Shown: positions 33,925 to 43,427, numbered from the stretch's first letter. The stretch is 64,000 nt of DNA from Catonia carolina (GCA_035578175.1 JAQMRL010000010.1:36650784-36714783); one strand, 5' to 3'. Numbers and translations: made by a program. The notes: generated from the letters alone by a model not told the origin.

Positions 33925-34042
33925 TATATCTAACTGGAATAGTGAGTTTTGACTTGTAATAATTTCCAGACTATGGCCGGGAATCGAATCTGGGACCTCG
34001 GCGTTGTAGGCTAGCGCGCTAGCCACTACGCTACGGAGGCGG
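33925..34042 (-). repeat. tRNA-derived SINE (minus strand)
   Basis: Minus strand starts GGCCGCCTCCGTAGCGTAGTGG with A-box TAGTGGCTAGCGCG. It has the B box GATTCGATTCCC, then CCATAGTCTGG and AAATTATTACAAGTCAAAAC. Clearest member of a family that also includes 2543-2635, 14113-14219 and 56715-56830. Confidence 0.8.
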
Positions 34043-34854
34043 CCTTTAATTATTGTGTATTTTTGTAATTATTTCTTCTTGTTTGCTTACAGGTTAGGTC
34101 TAAGTTTTACTTTAACTGATTGCTAAATTAATATAACCTAAAGCTGTTACAAAAGAACAAAAAAACAATCATAAACAGTAAAAAATGTTGATATTTTAAT
34201 GGATTTATAATTATAATTTATGTAAAACAGTATATTAGGTCTTTATTGTTTTAATTTGTAACACAGATGATGAGTAACTTTAATGAATGTGAAATCATCA
34301 TTTTGACTAAATCCTCAGAGACTATCAGAGACAACAACACCTCTCTTTTACATTAAAACACAGTGATAACAAATGAAAACATTTAGAAGGGGTTTATAAC
34401 GGAAACACCGACAAATCGTCACAGAAGGGTGCGAAGACACATATTAATAGAGAGATGTGAAATAATTATGAGATAAGAAAAGTTACACCCTTATTTTCAA
34501 ATCAGGTTTATTTTCAAAACGTTTTTATTCTTTCAACGTTTTATTTATTTAGTCGATATTACGAAAAACTCAATTTTACGAATTCTTTTACTGCACCGTG
34601 AGATAAATCACCTGTAAATTTATCTCTATTTTACGAATCCGTACCTCGATATAAAGAAAGTGACGTACTGACGTACTATCCAAATTTTTATTTTACCATC
34701 GAAAGGTCCAACAAGTAATTTTTGCTTCTTTAGGTACGCGTAATTTCACGTCAACTTAATAGAGAAAATAATTATGATAATATAAAAAAATTAGGTTTTG
34801 TTCAATATTTATGTAGGCTAATTAAAATTATCTGTCTACAGTGTGATGACCATA
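34043..34854. other. AT-rich intergenic DNA
   Basis: No motif recognised. Confidence 0.5.
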
Positions 34855-35168
34855 TACGAATTGGTCATCAAGCCAATATAGACATATGGTAACTCTCTTT
34901 GGGGTATACTGCAAGTACATGAAATATTAAAATTTTGGAAATATTTATTACCAAAATAAAGTTGTAGGAGCCATATTTAACATCCCGTGGTACATCCGGA
35001 ATGATTTTATTTTTCAAGACATTGGTTTCACATCTGTTAAAGAAAAAATTTGTAGAATGAGTAAAAGATACTGTCAACGCCTAGAAGAACATCGAAACCA
35101 CCTAGCCTTGGACCTTATTGATAAAAGCTCACGTGTCACTTTAAGATTAAAACGAACTGATTTTTAAA
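34855..35168 (+). pseudogene. LINE ORF2 C-terminal fragment
   Basis: With frameshifts the plus strand gives YGNSLWG, a block with RSHI..HPVVHPE, and a C-terminal KRYCQRLEEHRNHLALDLI-like segment. This is the layout of the C terminus of Jockey-like ORF2 (compare FHERLDVHPNQLARDLA in the LINE at 20 kb). Only the tail is present and it is degraded. Confidence 0.7.
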
Positions 35169-35383
35169 TATAAGTAAGAGATTTTAAATGTTAATAATTA
35201 TTAATTCCAATTTTGGAATTCCTAGAATTCCTAGAAGAATTCATCAATTCCTAGAAGAACATCGAAACCACCTAGCCTTGGACCTTATTGATAAAAGCTC
35301 ACGTGTCACTTTAAGATTAAAACGAACTGATTTTTAAATATAAGTAAGAGATTTTAAATGTTAATAATTATTAATTCCAATTT
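35082..35383 (+). repeat. Local duplication of a LINE tail (~131 bp)
   Basis: 35082-35213 and 35251-35383 are identical or nearly so, from CCTAGAAGAACATCGAAACC to TTATTAATTCCAATTT. A 37-bp junction rich in GGAATTCCTAGAA separates them. Confidence 0.9.
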
Positions 35384-36555
35384 ATATAAACTTTTATAAG
35401 GTATTCATTATGTTTAACTATGCTATCTAATAATTATTATTTTGTGATTGAATAAGGATGTGTGTGTGTGTTGGCGCGTGCGTGCGTGAAGTATTGTTCG
35501 TCCTTTGTCAGCATTTAAGTTGCTAATCAGTGGATTAGTAACTTATCCACTGATAAATGTTCAATATTTAGCCGCATTACTTATTGTTCATACATGAACA
35601 GATTGTAATTTTTCATTTATGTTACAATATAAAAAGAAATTATGTAATTGAGAGTACTGTACAACTAAGGCGTAATCTACTTTTATTATTTACGTGAAAA
35701 ACGGATAAAAAGAATTTCTTATCAGTGAAAACTAATTTAATTCAATACTGTAAACGAGCAGTAATTGATAATGGAGCATTACATTTTAATTTCCTATACG
35801 GTTGAGAGAAATTCAAATCAAGTTTGAAAAATGAGATGATTTGCACCCTATAGAAGATGGCACGGGGATGGAGTTGAATTAAATACTATGCAAGTAATAA
35901 ATGATACAGAGAGCGGTCGTTGTGATGTTGGTAAGCGGTAACACTCACAATTGAAATTGATTCGGAAACAGACAGTTTTGTCAAAGTCACTGTTCTGTGA
36001 CAATAACAATTAATACTAGTGACAATCTTAATGTTGTATCATAAAACGTTGTGCGTTCTATCTGTTGTAAAAGACAGTTACAATATTAACATATTGTCAT
36101 GTATTCTTATCAGCAGATATGTAAAACAAGTTTAGAACTGATAACAATAAAAACATTGAATAAGAATGTAACGTGAATGTTCTTTCCCACCCACGAACTC
36201 ATATTTTCTTTCATTCATTAAAAAGTCGAATGATAACTAACTAATGAAGACATTTCAATAGTTTGAATATTTTATGATCCAAATTTAAAATTTTAATATA
36301 TTATTTTTATCTTATCTTAGTTATATGCACAGAAAGCCAACTGTGTGATTCACGTCAACTCTTCTTTGGTATTTTGTACTGAATGTATGTCTTTTTTGTT
36401 TAATTGTAGGATTGCTTAAAAAATCTCTGTATTATTTTAGACTTAGTTTTTCAAGAGTGGCATGTTGTTAAATTCGGAAAAGTTTACAGAAACTTATTTA
36501 ACACTTGTAACAATTGTAAATAAAGAATACTTTTTATTATAAAACAGTTCAATAC
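35384..36555. other. Intergenic DNA
   Basis: Contains a short TG/CG-rich run (35460-35490). No gene is recognised. Confidence 0.5.
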
Positions 36556-36656
36556 ACCTGTTGGTACAGTGGTTAGCGCAAGTTACTAAAGTATTAAATC
36601 AGGGTTCGATTAACAGTCAAATATGGCATATTTCCATCCCTCATTTTCATATTTTG
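36556..36656 (+). repeat. SINE family B, 5' part, interrupted by family A
   Basis: CACCTGTTGGTACAGTGGTTAGCGC, the B box GGTTCGATTAAC and ATCCCTCATTTTCATAT match the family B head. The tail stops where family A copy 8 begins. Confidence 0.7.
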
Positions 36657-37047
36657 CCCGTAACAGGTAGGTGGAGTGTTAAATTATTTGCACTCGATTT
36701 GCTAGTTCCAGGGCTGCAAAAAATAGTTCTGTTTCTTATCGCATGGTCAGCCAATTATACAACTGAACCATTTAAGAACAGAAGAGGTAGAGGTGTAAAA
36801 GTCACTAGTCAGAGTTAACTCCTCTGAGATAATGAATTTCATCATTATACGGCCAAAGCCTGTGGTGAATGACGTGAGGGTGTTATTTGCAGAGTGGAAA
36901 GTAGATATTTTTTGAAGGGCCTGGCATGCTGATAAGCATACTTTTCCACTCAGTGAGGAAGGCAATTGTACACGAACTTACTCCTCATTCTACTTAGTAC
37001 AGCATTTAAAGGTTCAAACTAGTCTTTCGGCTGATGACCTAAACAAC
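36657..37047 (+). repeat. Repeat family A, copy 8, inserted in a SINE
   Basis: TGCCCGTAACAGGTAGGTGG to GACCTAAACAACAGC. ATTTTCATATT at its left and ATTTTTATATT at its right look like an 11-bp target duplication with one mutation. Confidence 0.85.
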
Positions 37048-37087
37048 AGCACATTTTTATATTACCCTTTATATTCCACATAGGCAT

Positions 37088-37570
37088 CATTTTGAAAACC
37101 AGTCGGAAAACCTTTACGGGCCGTTCTTCTTTCACGAAGTGTCAGAAACCAGAGTAATTTATCTGGACATGTTAAACGAATGGTTAATGCCTCAACTCCA
37201 GGAAGATAGTGATAACTTTATTTTTGTACAAAATGAAGCTCCGCCTCACTGGCACTTACAGGTCAGAAATTATCTTGATGAACGTCTTCCTAGACGATGG
37301 ATCGGCCGTGCAAGTGAGGAAAACATTGTGTTTACGCCGTGGCCACCTCTTAGCCCAGACTTAAAGCCCTGCGACTTTTTCTTATGGGGTTATGTAAAAG
37401 ACAAAGTTTTTGTACCACCGCTTCCTGTAGATATCGATGATCTAAAACAACGTATCGCAAATGCTCTTGCCACAGTTGACCGTCATATGCTTAATCGTGT
37501 GTGGGAAGAATTTGCCTACCTTGTTGATATCTGTCGTGTTACAAATGGTGCACACATTGAACATCTGTAA
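37088..37570 (+). pseudogene. Tc1/mariner-type transposase fragment, mutated active site
   Basis: The frame reads GPFFFHE and VIYLDMLNEWLMPQL, then FIFVQNEAPPHW, the position of the second catalytic Asp block, where related transposases usually have QDGAPPHW. It continues with PPLSPDLKPCDFFLWGYVKDKVF, holding an intact third Asp, and ends NGAHIEHL. The usual Asp is replaced by Asn, and the N-terminal half (DNA-binding domain and first Asp) is absent. The frame is open upstream of 37139, where only a GTG occurs, so no native start is present. The lineage resembles the maT-like or DD37-39D side of the superfamily rather than the mariner tail at 5.3 kb. Confidence 0.85.
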
Positions 37571-38400
37571 ATATTTGCAATAAAAACTTAATGAATTCTT
37601 CTATAATTATAATCATGTAAATAATTACCTTAACTTTTCAAAAATAAATTTTCTGTAAGCTATCGAAACTGTCTATTTTATTTATAATCATTCTGTATTT
37701 AGTAACTTTTATTCACCCAATAATGTTTGCACTTTTAATTTTACCATAACCCATCCAAAGCTAGCAATAACCACACGTACGAAGCTTCTGCTCAATTGCT
37801 AGTCTACAATAAATCTGTCTTGCATTCAAACTCATGAGTGAATTTAAAAAAAATATTTTTGTAAATCAATTAAAAGGAAAAGTTTCCTTTTTAAGTTTAA
37901 GGTCTTCCTTTTAAGTTTTCTTTTTAAGTTTAAGTTAAGTTTCCTACCTACTAAATTCATAAATTCAAGAACGTACCACTGCAGCAATTCTCTTGCTGCC
38001 GTTAATACGTTATTAATACTATCAATATTTTGAAACTAACATGACTAAGCTAAAAATAAAAATAAATTAAAAAAATAAGTGTAAATTATATATAATTTAA
38101 TTAACAAATTTATAAAATATTGTGTAACTATAATTATTAGTTTCGTCACAACTGACTAGAGTTGAATCAATAAAATCCACAATTTTTTAAATTTATTTAT
38201 TTAAAAAATTTGAGTTAAATAAATTTGACGAAATATGTAATAACAGCGTAAACTAAAAAAAAAAAACTGCACTACTTACAAAAGTGTACAGGTCAAATAA
38301 GCTGGGCCTATTATTATTAAGAATATTCAGAAGAAAATCTAAATCAAAGTTACACTTGAAATAAATTGTTATAGTTTTGTTTTAAAATGCTAATTCGCAG
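37571..38400. other. AT-rich intergenic DNA
   Basis: Includes imperfect TTTTAAGTTTAAG repetition (37880-37945). Nothing else is recognised. Confidence 0.5.
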
Positions 38401-38401
38401 A

Positions 38402-38409
38402 ATATATAT

Positions 38410-38438
<29 letters not shown>
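38402..38438. repeat. (TA)n microsatellite, left flank of the gypsy element
   Basis: TA-repeat with TATGTA interruptions. The same type of tract resumes at 43398, so the retrotransposon inserted into a TA array. Confidence 0.9.
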
Positions 38439-38442
<4 letters not shown>

Positions 38443-38800
38443 ATAGGAGTTTATTTTAGTTATCGTGTGGGTCCCGGATTAGTTAAGAATAAAACAGAAA
38501 AGTTTCACTGTAAAACACAAGTTCGAAATGTTTTATTATTTCGCAAATTACAAAGGTTATTTACATTTGTTACATACCTGTAAAACACAAGAAACAACAT
38601 TCAATGTTTATTCTTCGCAATCTTGTCTCGCACACGGTTTATAACTATTTTAATTTAAATTCAATTATAATAAGAACATTGCTATGTATTGCACTTGTTT
38701 ATTAACGCTCAGCTGTTTGTTCTTCTAGAGCTCTGTAATTTCGACTCTCTGAGTTCAGGCGGGAGAATTTTAAATCATATGTAGGAGCTGACTCCTTACA
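38439..38800 (-). repeat. 3' LTR of the gypsy element
   Basis: 362 bp. In element sense it begins TGTAAGGAGTC at 38800 and ends CTCCTATTATA at 38439. It has TATAAA (38643-38638 region) and several AATAAA signals. Confidence 0.93.
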
Positions 38801-38813
38801 TCTCCCCCCCTTC
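38801..38813 (-). promoter_or_regulatory. Polypurine tract
   Basis: Minus-strand GAAGGGGGGGAGA abuts the LTR start TGTAAGG exactly. This is the expected plus-strand primer for reverse transcription and fixes the LTR boundary. Confidence 0.92.
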
Positions 38814-38825
38814 GGAGAGAAAAAT

Positions 38826-41800
38826 TCATTTTTCTTGATCGTGGTCCTTAGGGATCAGCTTCGAAATGTGAAACAGATTTGATTCCTTTTTCTTGTGGCC
38901 TGTGTTAATTCTGTAGAGCGAATCTGATATTTTTTCTTCGATTTGGTATGGTCCTATTCTTAATTCATCCGTTTTTCTTCTGTTCAGTTTGTTACCATTT
39001 TCCACGTATATAGACTCGCCCTCCTGGAATTCATGGGTAACTCTGTTTTTATCATAATTCTTTTTATTATAATTATGGTATTTGATGCTGTTTTCCAGAG
39101 CCCTTTCTCTGTTTATCTTCAGGTCTTCTGGTGAAAATGTTTTTTTTAATTCATTTGGCTTTATTGATGTATCAACACCCTCTAATAGATATTTTGGACT
39201 AAATTTTGTCACTGTATGTATAGTTTCATTATATTTTTTTATACATTCGTGCGCAGCAGTTGTCCATGCTATTTTCCTGTTTTTTTGGTTGACTATACAT
39301 CTTATTTTATTAGTCAAAGTTTGGTTCAATCGTTCGTTCAAACCATTTGAAAAGGGAGCATTGACAGCCGTGAAAATTAGTGGTACATTCTGGCTTTCTA
39401 AGAAATCTTTATATTCTTCTGAATTAATACCGGGGTATTGGTCTGTCAGAATTTTACCTACATTTTCATCGGTTACCATTTTGGTCAGTTTTATAAAATC
39501 CTTTCCCGTTTGTGTTTTTGACGTTAAGATGTATGCGTACCTGGTAAAGTGGTCCACCAGCAAGTGTAAATATTTTTTTGTGGATCTTGATCCGCCAAAT
39601 CCTCCAATTGTATCAATGGATATTATTTCAAATGGGTGTTTCGCTGGTCCCAGTTGAGAGAGTTGACCATACTTCTTTTGACCTCTGGATTTGTTTTTTA
39701 TGCAGATTTCACAATTCCTGCAGAATTCCTTAATATTTGTGTCTAAATTTTTTGTCGAGTAGCATTGTCTTATTAAACTTGTCATCTGCTGTACTCCAAT
39801 GTGACAAAATTCATGATGGACTTTTTTTATCAACTCTTTGCTTAATTTTTCTGATATGATTATTTTCCCTTTTTTCAGCAGTAAATCTGATTTTTCTTTA
39901 ATTATTTTATTACCTTTTACTACATTATTTTCATTTTGGTCTTCAATGATTTTTTTTAGATCCAAAGAATTTACAGTTCTTATTTCTTTTTCCTGTTCTT
40001 CATCTGTTTCGAGTACCGGATTTCTACTCAGTGCATCGGCCTCTGCATTAAATTTACCAGGATTATATTTTACCTGAAACTGAAATTGTGATAAATAGTA
40101 AGTCATATCGCCAAGCTCTTCATCCGGTCTAGCTTTGATCTTCAAGTTTTCTAATGGTTTATGATCCGAATAAACCTCGAACGATTTGCCCAAAAGCCAG
40201 TATTGCCAGAATTTAATTGCCTCTTTGATTGCTAAGCATTCTATATATATGGCTTTTTTCTTTTTTTGTGCATCATTTAATTTTCTGGAGAAATATGCTA
40301 CTGGTTTTTCTTTGTTATCCTCGGGTTGAGGTTGCTTTAGTATTGCTCCCAGACCATGAATACTTCCATCTGTGTATATTTTTATTGGTAAGTCTGGATC
40401 ATAAATAGTCAGAACTGGCTCATTACATAAGAATTCTTTCAAAAATTTAAATGCATTTTCGCATTTTTGTGACCAGATGAATTTTTGGTTTTTTCGAAGT
40501 AAATTATGAAGCGGTTCAAGCACAATAGCGATCTTAGGCACATAATCGTGGTAGAAATTTATTTTACCTAAAAATTGTCGAATATTTTTTTGGTTTGCTG
40601 GCGTTGGAAAATCGCGAATAGCTCTTAGATTGTCTTTCATTGGTTTGACCGTATTGTAGCCGATGACGTGACCAAGATATGTTACTGTCTTTGAGGCAAA
40701 CGAACACTTAGAAAATTTAAGCCTAAAACCTACTTCTTTAATTGCACTCATTAATCGTTCTAGGTGTTCTAGATGTTCTTTGAATGATTTCGAAAATACA
40801 AGTATGTCATCTATATAATTGGTTGTAAAACCTGATAATTCGTTTTTTCTTATGATATTACTCAAGACCCTCTGAAAAATTGCTGGCGCTGTCTTTAAAC
40901 CAAACGGGAGGCATGTCCACTGATAGTGTCCATTCTGTGTGACGAATCCAGTTTTTCGCCTGTCTTCCACTCTTAGTGGAATAGACCAAAAGGCTGAGTT
41001 AATATCTAATTTTGAGAAGTAATTACAATTTCTTGTTTTTGTCACTAAGTCTTCAATACGAGGAAATGGTTGTGACTGAGGTACTACAATTTTATTAAGA
41101 TCTCTGAAATCTATACAGAGTCTAGATTTTTGGTTTTCATCTTTTTTGAATGCTAGCGTGACCGGGGCTGCAAAAGGACTGTAGGACTCTTCTATTAGAT
41201 TATTTTTCAGTAATTCTGAAATTTGTTGTTCTATTTCCCTTTTGTCCTGTATTGTGCACCTATATGGTCGTTTGCTGCAGTATTTTTCTATGATTAAATC
41301 TATTCTGGCCTCGAAGTCTGATACTGTGCCAATGTCGAATTTATTTTTTGCAAATATTTTATCAAATTTATTTACCAATTTTAAAATAAGTTCTTTTTCT
41401 TCTTTTTGTAAATGTTCTGTGGTTATTAAGAATTGATCTGTGTCTAAATTCTCGTTGAAATTGATTTCGTAACTTTTATTACTATCATTTTTCATTAAAT
41501 CTATTTTTTTAGAGATTTTTACTGTAGTGTCTTTAGTGTTACGTGTATTAACTGTATTATTTTGGATTATATTTAAATTATTATCGTGACTCAGCTTAAA
41601 TATTTTTATTAAGTCTAGTCCGATTAAAAATTCATGTTTAAAATTTTCGTTGTTAACTACAAACACATAGACATCTTCTTCCATATCCATTATTCTTGCT
41701 TTTATTTTTATCATGCAATCTGCATTATTAACACCATTAATTGATTTTATGCAGACGTTATGTTTTTTTTCATGCTCATTTTTTAATTTCAGTTTTAATA

Positions 41801-41873
41801 TTTTTGCATTAATAAGTGATACATTTGAGCCTGGATCATATAGTCCATATGCCTCAAAGTCACCATTTAACAT
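38826..41873 (-). CDS. pol: gypsy Pol polyprotein (PR-RT-RH-IN)
   Basis: 1015 residues from the first ATG. The frame is open further upstream to the gag slip site at 41906, giving about 11 more residues. The aspartic protease has D13-P-G-S in place of the usual D-S/T-G and a second block FLIGLDLI (82-89). RT has CIDFRDLN, Asp290 in KLDINSAFW and the catalytic YIDD at 353-356. RNase H has Asp502 (YTDGS), Glu545 and Asp570 (YSDHKPL). Integrase has a zinc finger H687/H691/C721/C724 and the catalytic triad D754, D811, E847 (35 residues between the last two). A GPY motif lies at 974-976, with no chromodomain after it. All catalytic residues are present. Expected to be made as Gag-Pol by -1 frameshifting and cut by its own protease. 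Confidence 0.95.
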   Translation of the reverse strand: MLNGDFEAYGLYDPGSNVSLINAKILKLKLKNEHEKKHNVCIKSINGVNNADCMIKIKARIMDMEEDVYVFVVNNENFKHEFLIGLDLIKIFKLSHDNNLNIIQNNTVNTRNTKDTTVKISKKIDLMKNDSNKSYEINFNENLDTDQFLITTEHLQKEEKELILKLVNKFDKIFAKNKFDIGTVSDFEARIDLIIEKYCSKRPYRCTIQDKREIEQQISELLKNNLIEESYSPFAAPVTLAFKKDENQKSRLCIDFRDLNKIVVPQSQPFPRIEDLVTKTRNCNYFSKLDINSAFWSIPLRVEDRRKTGFVTQNGHYQWTCLPFGLKTAPAIFQRVLSNIIRKNELSGFTTNYIDDILVFSKSFKEHLEHLERLMSAIKEVGFRLKFSKCSFASKTVTYLGHVIGYNTVKPMKDNLRAIRDFPTPANQKNIRQFLGKINFYHDYVPKIAIVLEPLHNLLRKNQKFIWSQKCENAFKFLKEFLCNEPVLTIYDPDLPIKIYTDGSIHGLGAILKQPQPEDNKEKPVAYFSRKLNDAQKKKKAIYIECLAIKEAIKFWQYWLLGKSFEVYSDHKPLENLKIKARPDEELGDMTYYLSQFQFQVKYNPGKFNAEADALSRNPVLETDEEQEKEIRTVNSLDLKKIIEDQNENNVVKGNKIIKEKSDLLLKKGKIIISEKLSKELIKKVHHEFCHIGVQQMTSLIRQCYSTKNLDTNIKEFCRNCEICIKNKSRGQKKYGQLSQLGPAKHPFEIISIDTIGGFGGSRSTKKYLHLLVDHFTRYAYILTSKTQTGKDFIKLTKMVTDENVGKILTDQYPGINSEEYKDFLESQNVPLIFTAVNAPFSNGLNERLNQTLTNKIRCIVNQKNRKIAWTTAAHECIKKYNETIHTVTKFSPKYLLEGVDTSIKPNELKKTFSPEDLKINRERALENSIKYHNYNKKNYDKNRVTHEFQEGESIYVENGNKLNRRKTDELRIGPYQIEEKISDSLYRINTGHKKKESNLFHISKLIPKDHDQEK

Positions 41874-41912
41874 AACCTTAACTTCAATTAATGGTGTGTG
41901 TCCAAGTTTTTT
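41861..41912 (-). promoter_or_regulatory. gag-pol -1 frameshift signal
   Basis: Minus-strand heptamer A AAA AAC (41912-41906) is in the gag frame (CCA AAA AAC). Slipping back one base makes the next codon CTT and enters the pol frame with no stop up to the pol ATG. Nine bases later, CACCATT (41896-41890) can pair with AATGGTG (41867-41861) as a possible stimulatory stem. Gag ends at 41888, so the overlap window is short and contains this heptamer. Confidence 0.8.
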
Positions 41913-43009
41913 GGATCTTCACTATTTACATTTAACTCTAACAAGTTTCTATTTACCTTATTTTCCTTCTTCTTGGGTTCTATATTGTCCTTGAACCAGC
42001 AGTCTTGAGTTTGGTGAAATCTGATTTTGTTGGTTTTTTCTTTACAAATTTCGCAAGGTGATTTAGATTTTTTTGTATATTCTGTTTGTTTTTTTACTTC
42101 TTTACCAGTATTTTTATGGACCAAGTGTTCTAATTTTCCTAGTTCATTGTACAAATCTTCCGTTTCCAACAGTGCATTTCTATCTATTTTATCACTCACA
42201 TAGTTTGGGAGACTTACTGATATTAGATCAATCAAGGTACCAACATCAATTGATTTTCTTGTCTCCAGAAGTAATTTTTCTTTTTTTAAAGCAAATTCTA
42301 CTACAGAGCCTGTTTGGTATTTAAATGTTATCGCATACCTGATTGGAGACCAACCTTTATTTGCAAAAGTATTACAGAATTTTTTTCTCCATTCAGACCA
42401 CTCCGAATTAATGGTAAGTTTCATTAGTATACATTCATACCAGTCTAAACAGTTTTTCTCTAAAAAGAATTTTAATACTTCAATCTTTTTTTTATCTTGA
42501 ATTATTTGAAATCTTTCACATTCATCTTCATACTGTTTTATCCACTGGTTTGTATCGACTGTTTTATTGTCGAATTTCTGCAGAATAAATTCTTTTGCTA
42601 TTTTGTCTGCAGATTTTTCTTGTTTTTTATTAACTTCTAATAATTTTTGCAATAATTCTTCTATTGCAGATGATTGTGTGATTGTAGATTCTCCTAAATG
42701 TCCCTGTGTAATTTCTTCTAAAAAAAAATCATTGAATTGCAGATTTTCTTCATTGTCAAAGTACACTTTTTTCAAGTTCTCATCTATAGTTATCCAAATT
42801 TTTCGGTATTGGTTCCTTTTTGTAAGTGTTTTTTTTACTTTTTTGTAACTTGTATGTTTAATTAATTCCTCGTGTAAGGTAGCTGGCTGCAATTCATCTG
42901 GTAGGCCAAACAAACGCTTATCGGCGGTTTCAATTGAGGTTATGCACATGATGTTCGTTTTTCCATCTGCTGTGCCTCTTAATCTAAACTCAAATCTAAG
43001 TTTGTCCAT
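41888..43009 (-). CDS. gag: gypsy Gag protein
   Basis: 373 residues, starting at the first ATG after the 5' LTR (26 bases inside it). The middle (about 150-300) carries the capsid-like helical region, including WIKQYEDEC, CLDWYECIL, WSEWRKKFCNTF and SVVEFALKKEKLL. This is the pattern of Ty3-type capsids. Near the C terminus C319-C322-H332-C337 forms CX2CX9HX4C, a knuckle with a longer central spacing than the usual CX2CX4HX4C. The residue order suits RNA binding, but zinc binding is not assured. The last residues before the stop contain the slip site (K367-N368). Its role is to build the particle that packages element RNA. Confidence 0.93.
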   Translation of the reverse strand: MDKLRFEFRLRGTADGKTNIMCITSIETADKRLFGLPDELQPATLHEELIKHTSYKKVKKTLTKRNQYRKIWITIDENLKKVYFDNEENLQFNDFFLEEITQGHLGESTITQSSAIEELLQKLLEVNKKQEKSADKIAKEFILQKFDNKTVDTNQWIKQYEDECERFQIIQDKKKIEVLKFFLEKNCLDWYECILMKLTINSEWSEWRKKFCNTFANKGWSPIRYAITFKYQTGSVVEFALKKEKLLLETRKSIDVGTLIDLISVSLPNYVSDKIDRNALLETEDLYNELGKLEHLVHKNTGKEVKKQTEYTKKSKSPCEICKEKTNKIRFHQTQDCWFKDNIEPKKKENKVNRNLLELNVNSEDPKNLDTHH

Positions 43010-43024
43010 TGCTTGACTAAACGC

Positions 43025-43035
43025 GAATGTTGTTT
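43025..43035 (-). promoter_or_regulatory. Putative self-primer binding site
   Basis: Immediately inside the 5' LTR, the minus strand reads AAACAACATTC. The LTR itself contains GAATGTTGTTT (43199-43189), its perfect complement. No TGG-starting tRNA-type primer site is present. If transcription starts near 43199, the RNA 5' end would fold back on this site, as in Tf1-like self-primed elements. A TATAAA lies at 43240-43235, about 40 bases upstream of that point, slightly farther than usual. Confidence 0.6.
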
Positions 43036-43393
43036 TATAATAGGAGTTTATTTTAGTTATCGTGTGGGTCCCGGATTAGTTAAGAATAAAACAGAAAAGT
43101 TTCACTGTAAAACACAAGTTCGAAATGTTTTATTATTTCGCAAATTACAAAGGTTATTTACATTTGTTACATACCTGTAAAACACAAGAAACAACATTCA
43201 ATGTTTATTCTTCGCAATCTTGTCTCGCACACGGTTTATAACTATTTTAATTTAAATTCAATTATAATAAGAACATTGCTATGTATTGCACTTGTTTATT
43301 AACGCTCAGCTGTTTGTTCTTCTAGAGCTCTGTAATTTCGACTCTCTGAGTTCAGGCGGGAGAATTTTAAATCATATGTAGGAGCTGACTCCT

Positions 43394-43397
<4 letters not shown>
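43036..43397 (-). repeat. 5' LTR of the gypsy element
   Basis: 362 bp, no difference from the 3' LTR found by eye. It provides the promoter: TATAAA at 43240-43235 in element sense. Confidence 0.93.

Positions 43398-43425
<28 letters not shown>
43398..43425. repeat. (TA)n microsatellite, right flank of the gypsy element
   Basis: Perfect TA run, the continuation of the insertion-site array. Confidence 0.9.

Positions 43426-43427
<2 letters not shown>

Larger units (their letters stand above)
38439..43397 (-). mobile_element. Complete Ty3/gypsy LTR retrotransposon
   Basis: 4959 bp on the minus strand: 5' LTR (43036-43397), 11-base putative self-primer site, gag, -1 frameshift, pol (protease, RT, RNase H, integrase), polypurine tract, 3' LTR (38439-38800). 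Domain order RT-RNaseH-integrase places it in Ty3/gypsy. There is no envelope ORF: pol ends 12 bp before the polypurine tract. LTRs appear identical by eye and both ORFs are open, so the insertion is recent and may be competent. Because TA repeats lie on both sides, the target duplication cannot be read unambiguously. Confidence 0.95.

Noticed and set aside
39082..39657. 191-codon plus-strand frame
   Set aside because: It lies entirely antisense to the gypsy integrase coding region. The Phe/Leu-rich content is what the complement of a Lys/Asn-rich gene gives.
41713..42848. Several plus-strand frames across the gag and protease region
   Set aside because: Antisense shadows of gag and the start of pol, with no motif of their own.
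43009..43024. tRNA-type primer site around the TGGACAAAC at the gag start
   Set aside because: It begins inside the gag start codon, lies 26 bases from the LTR, and matches no tRNA 3' end that I know.
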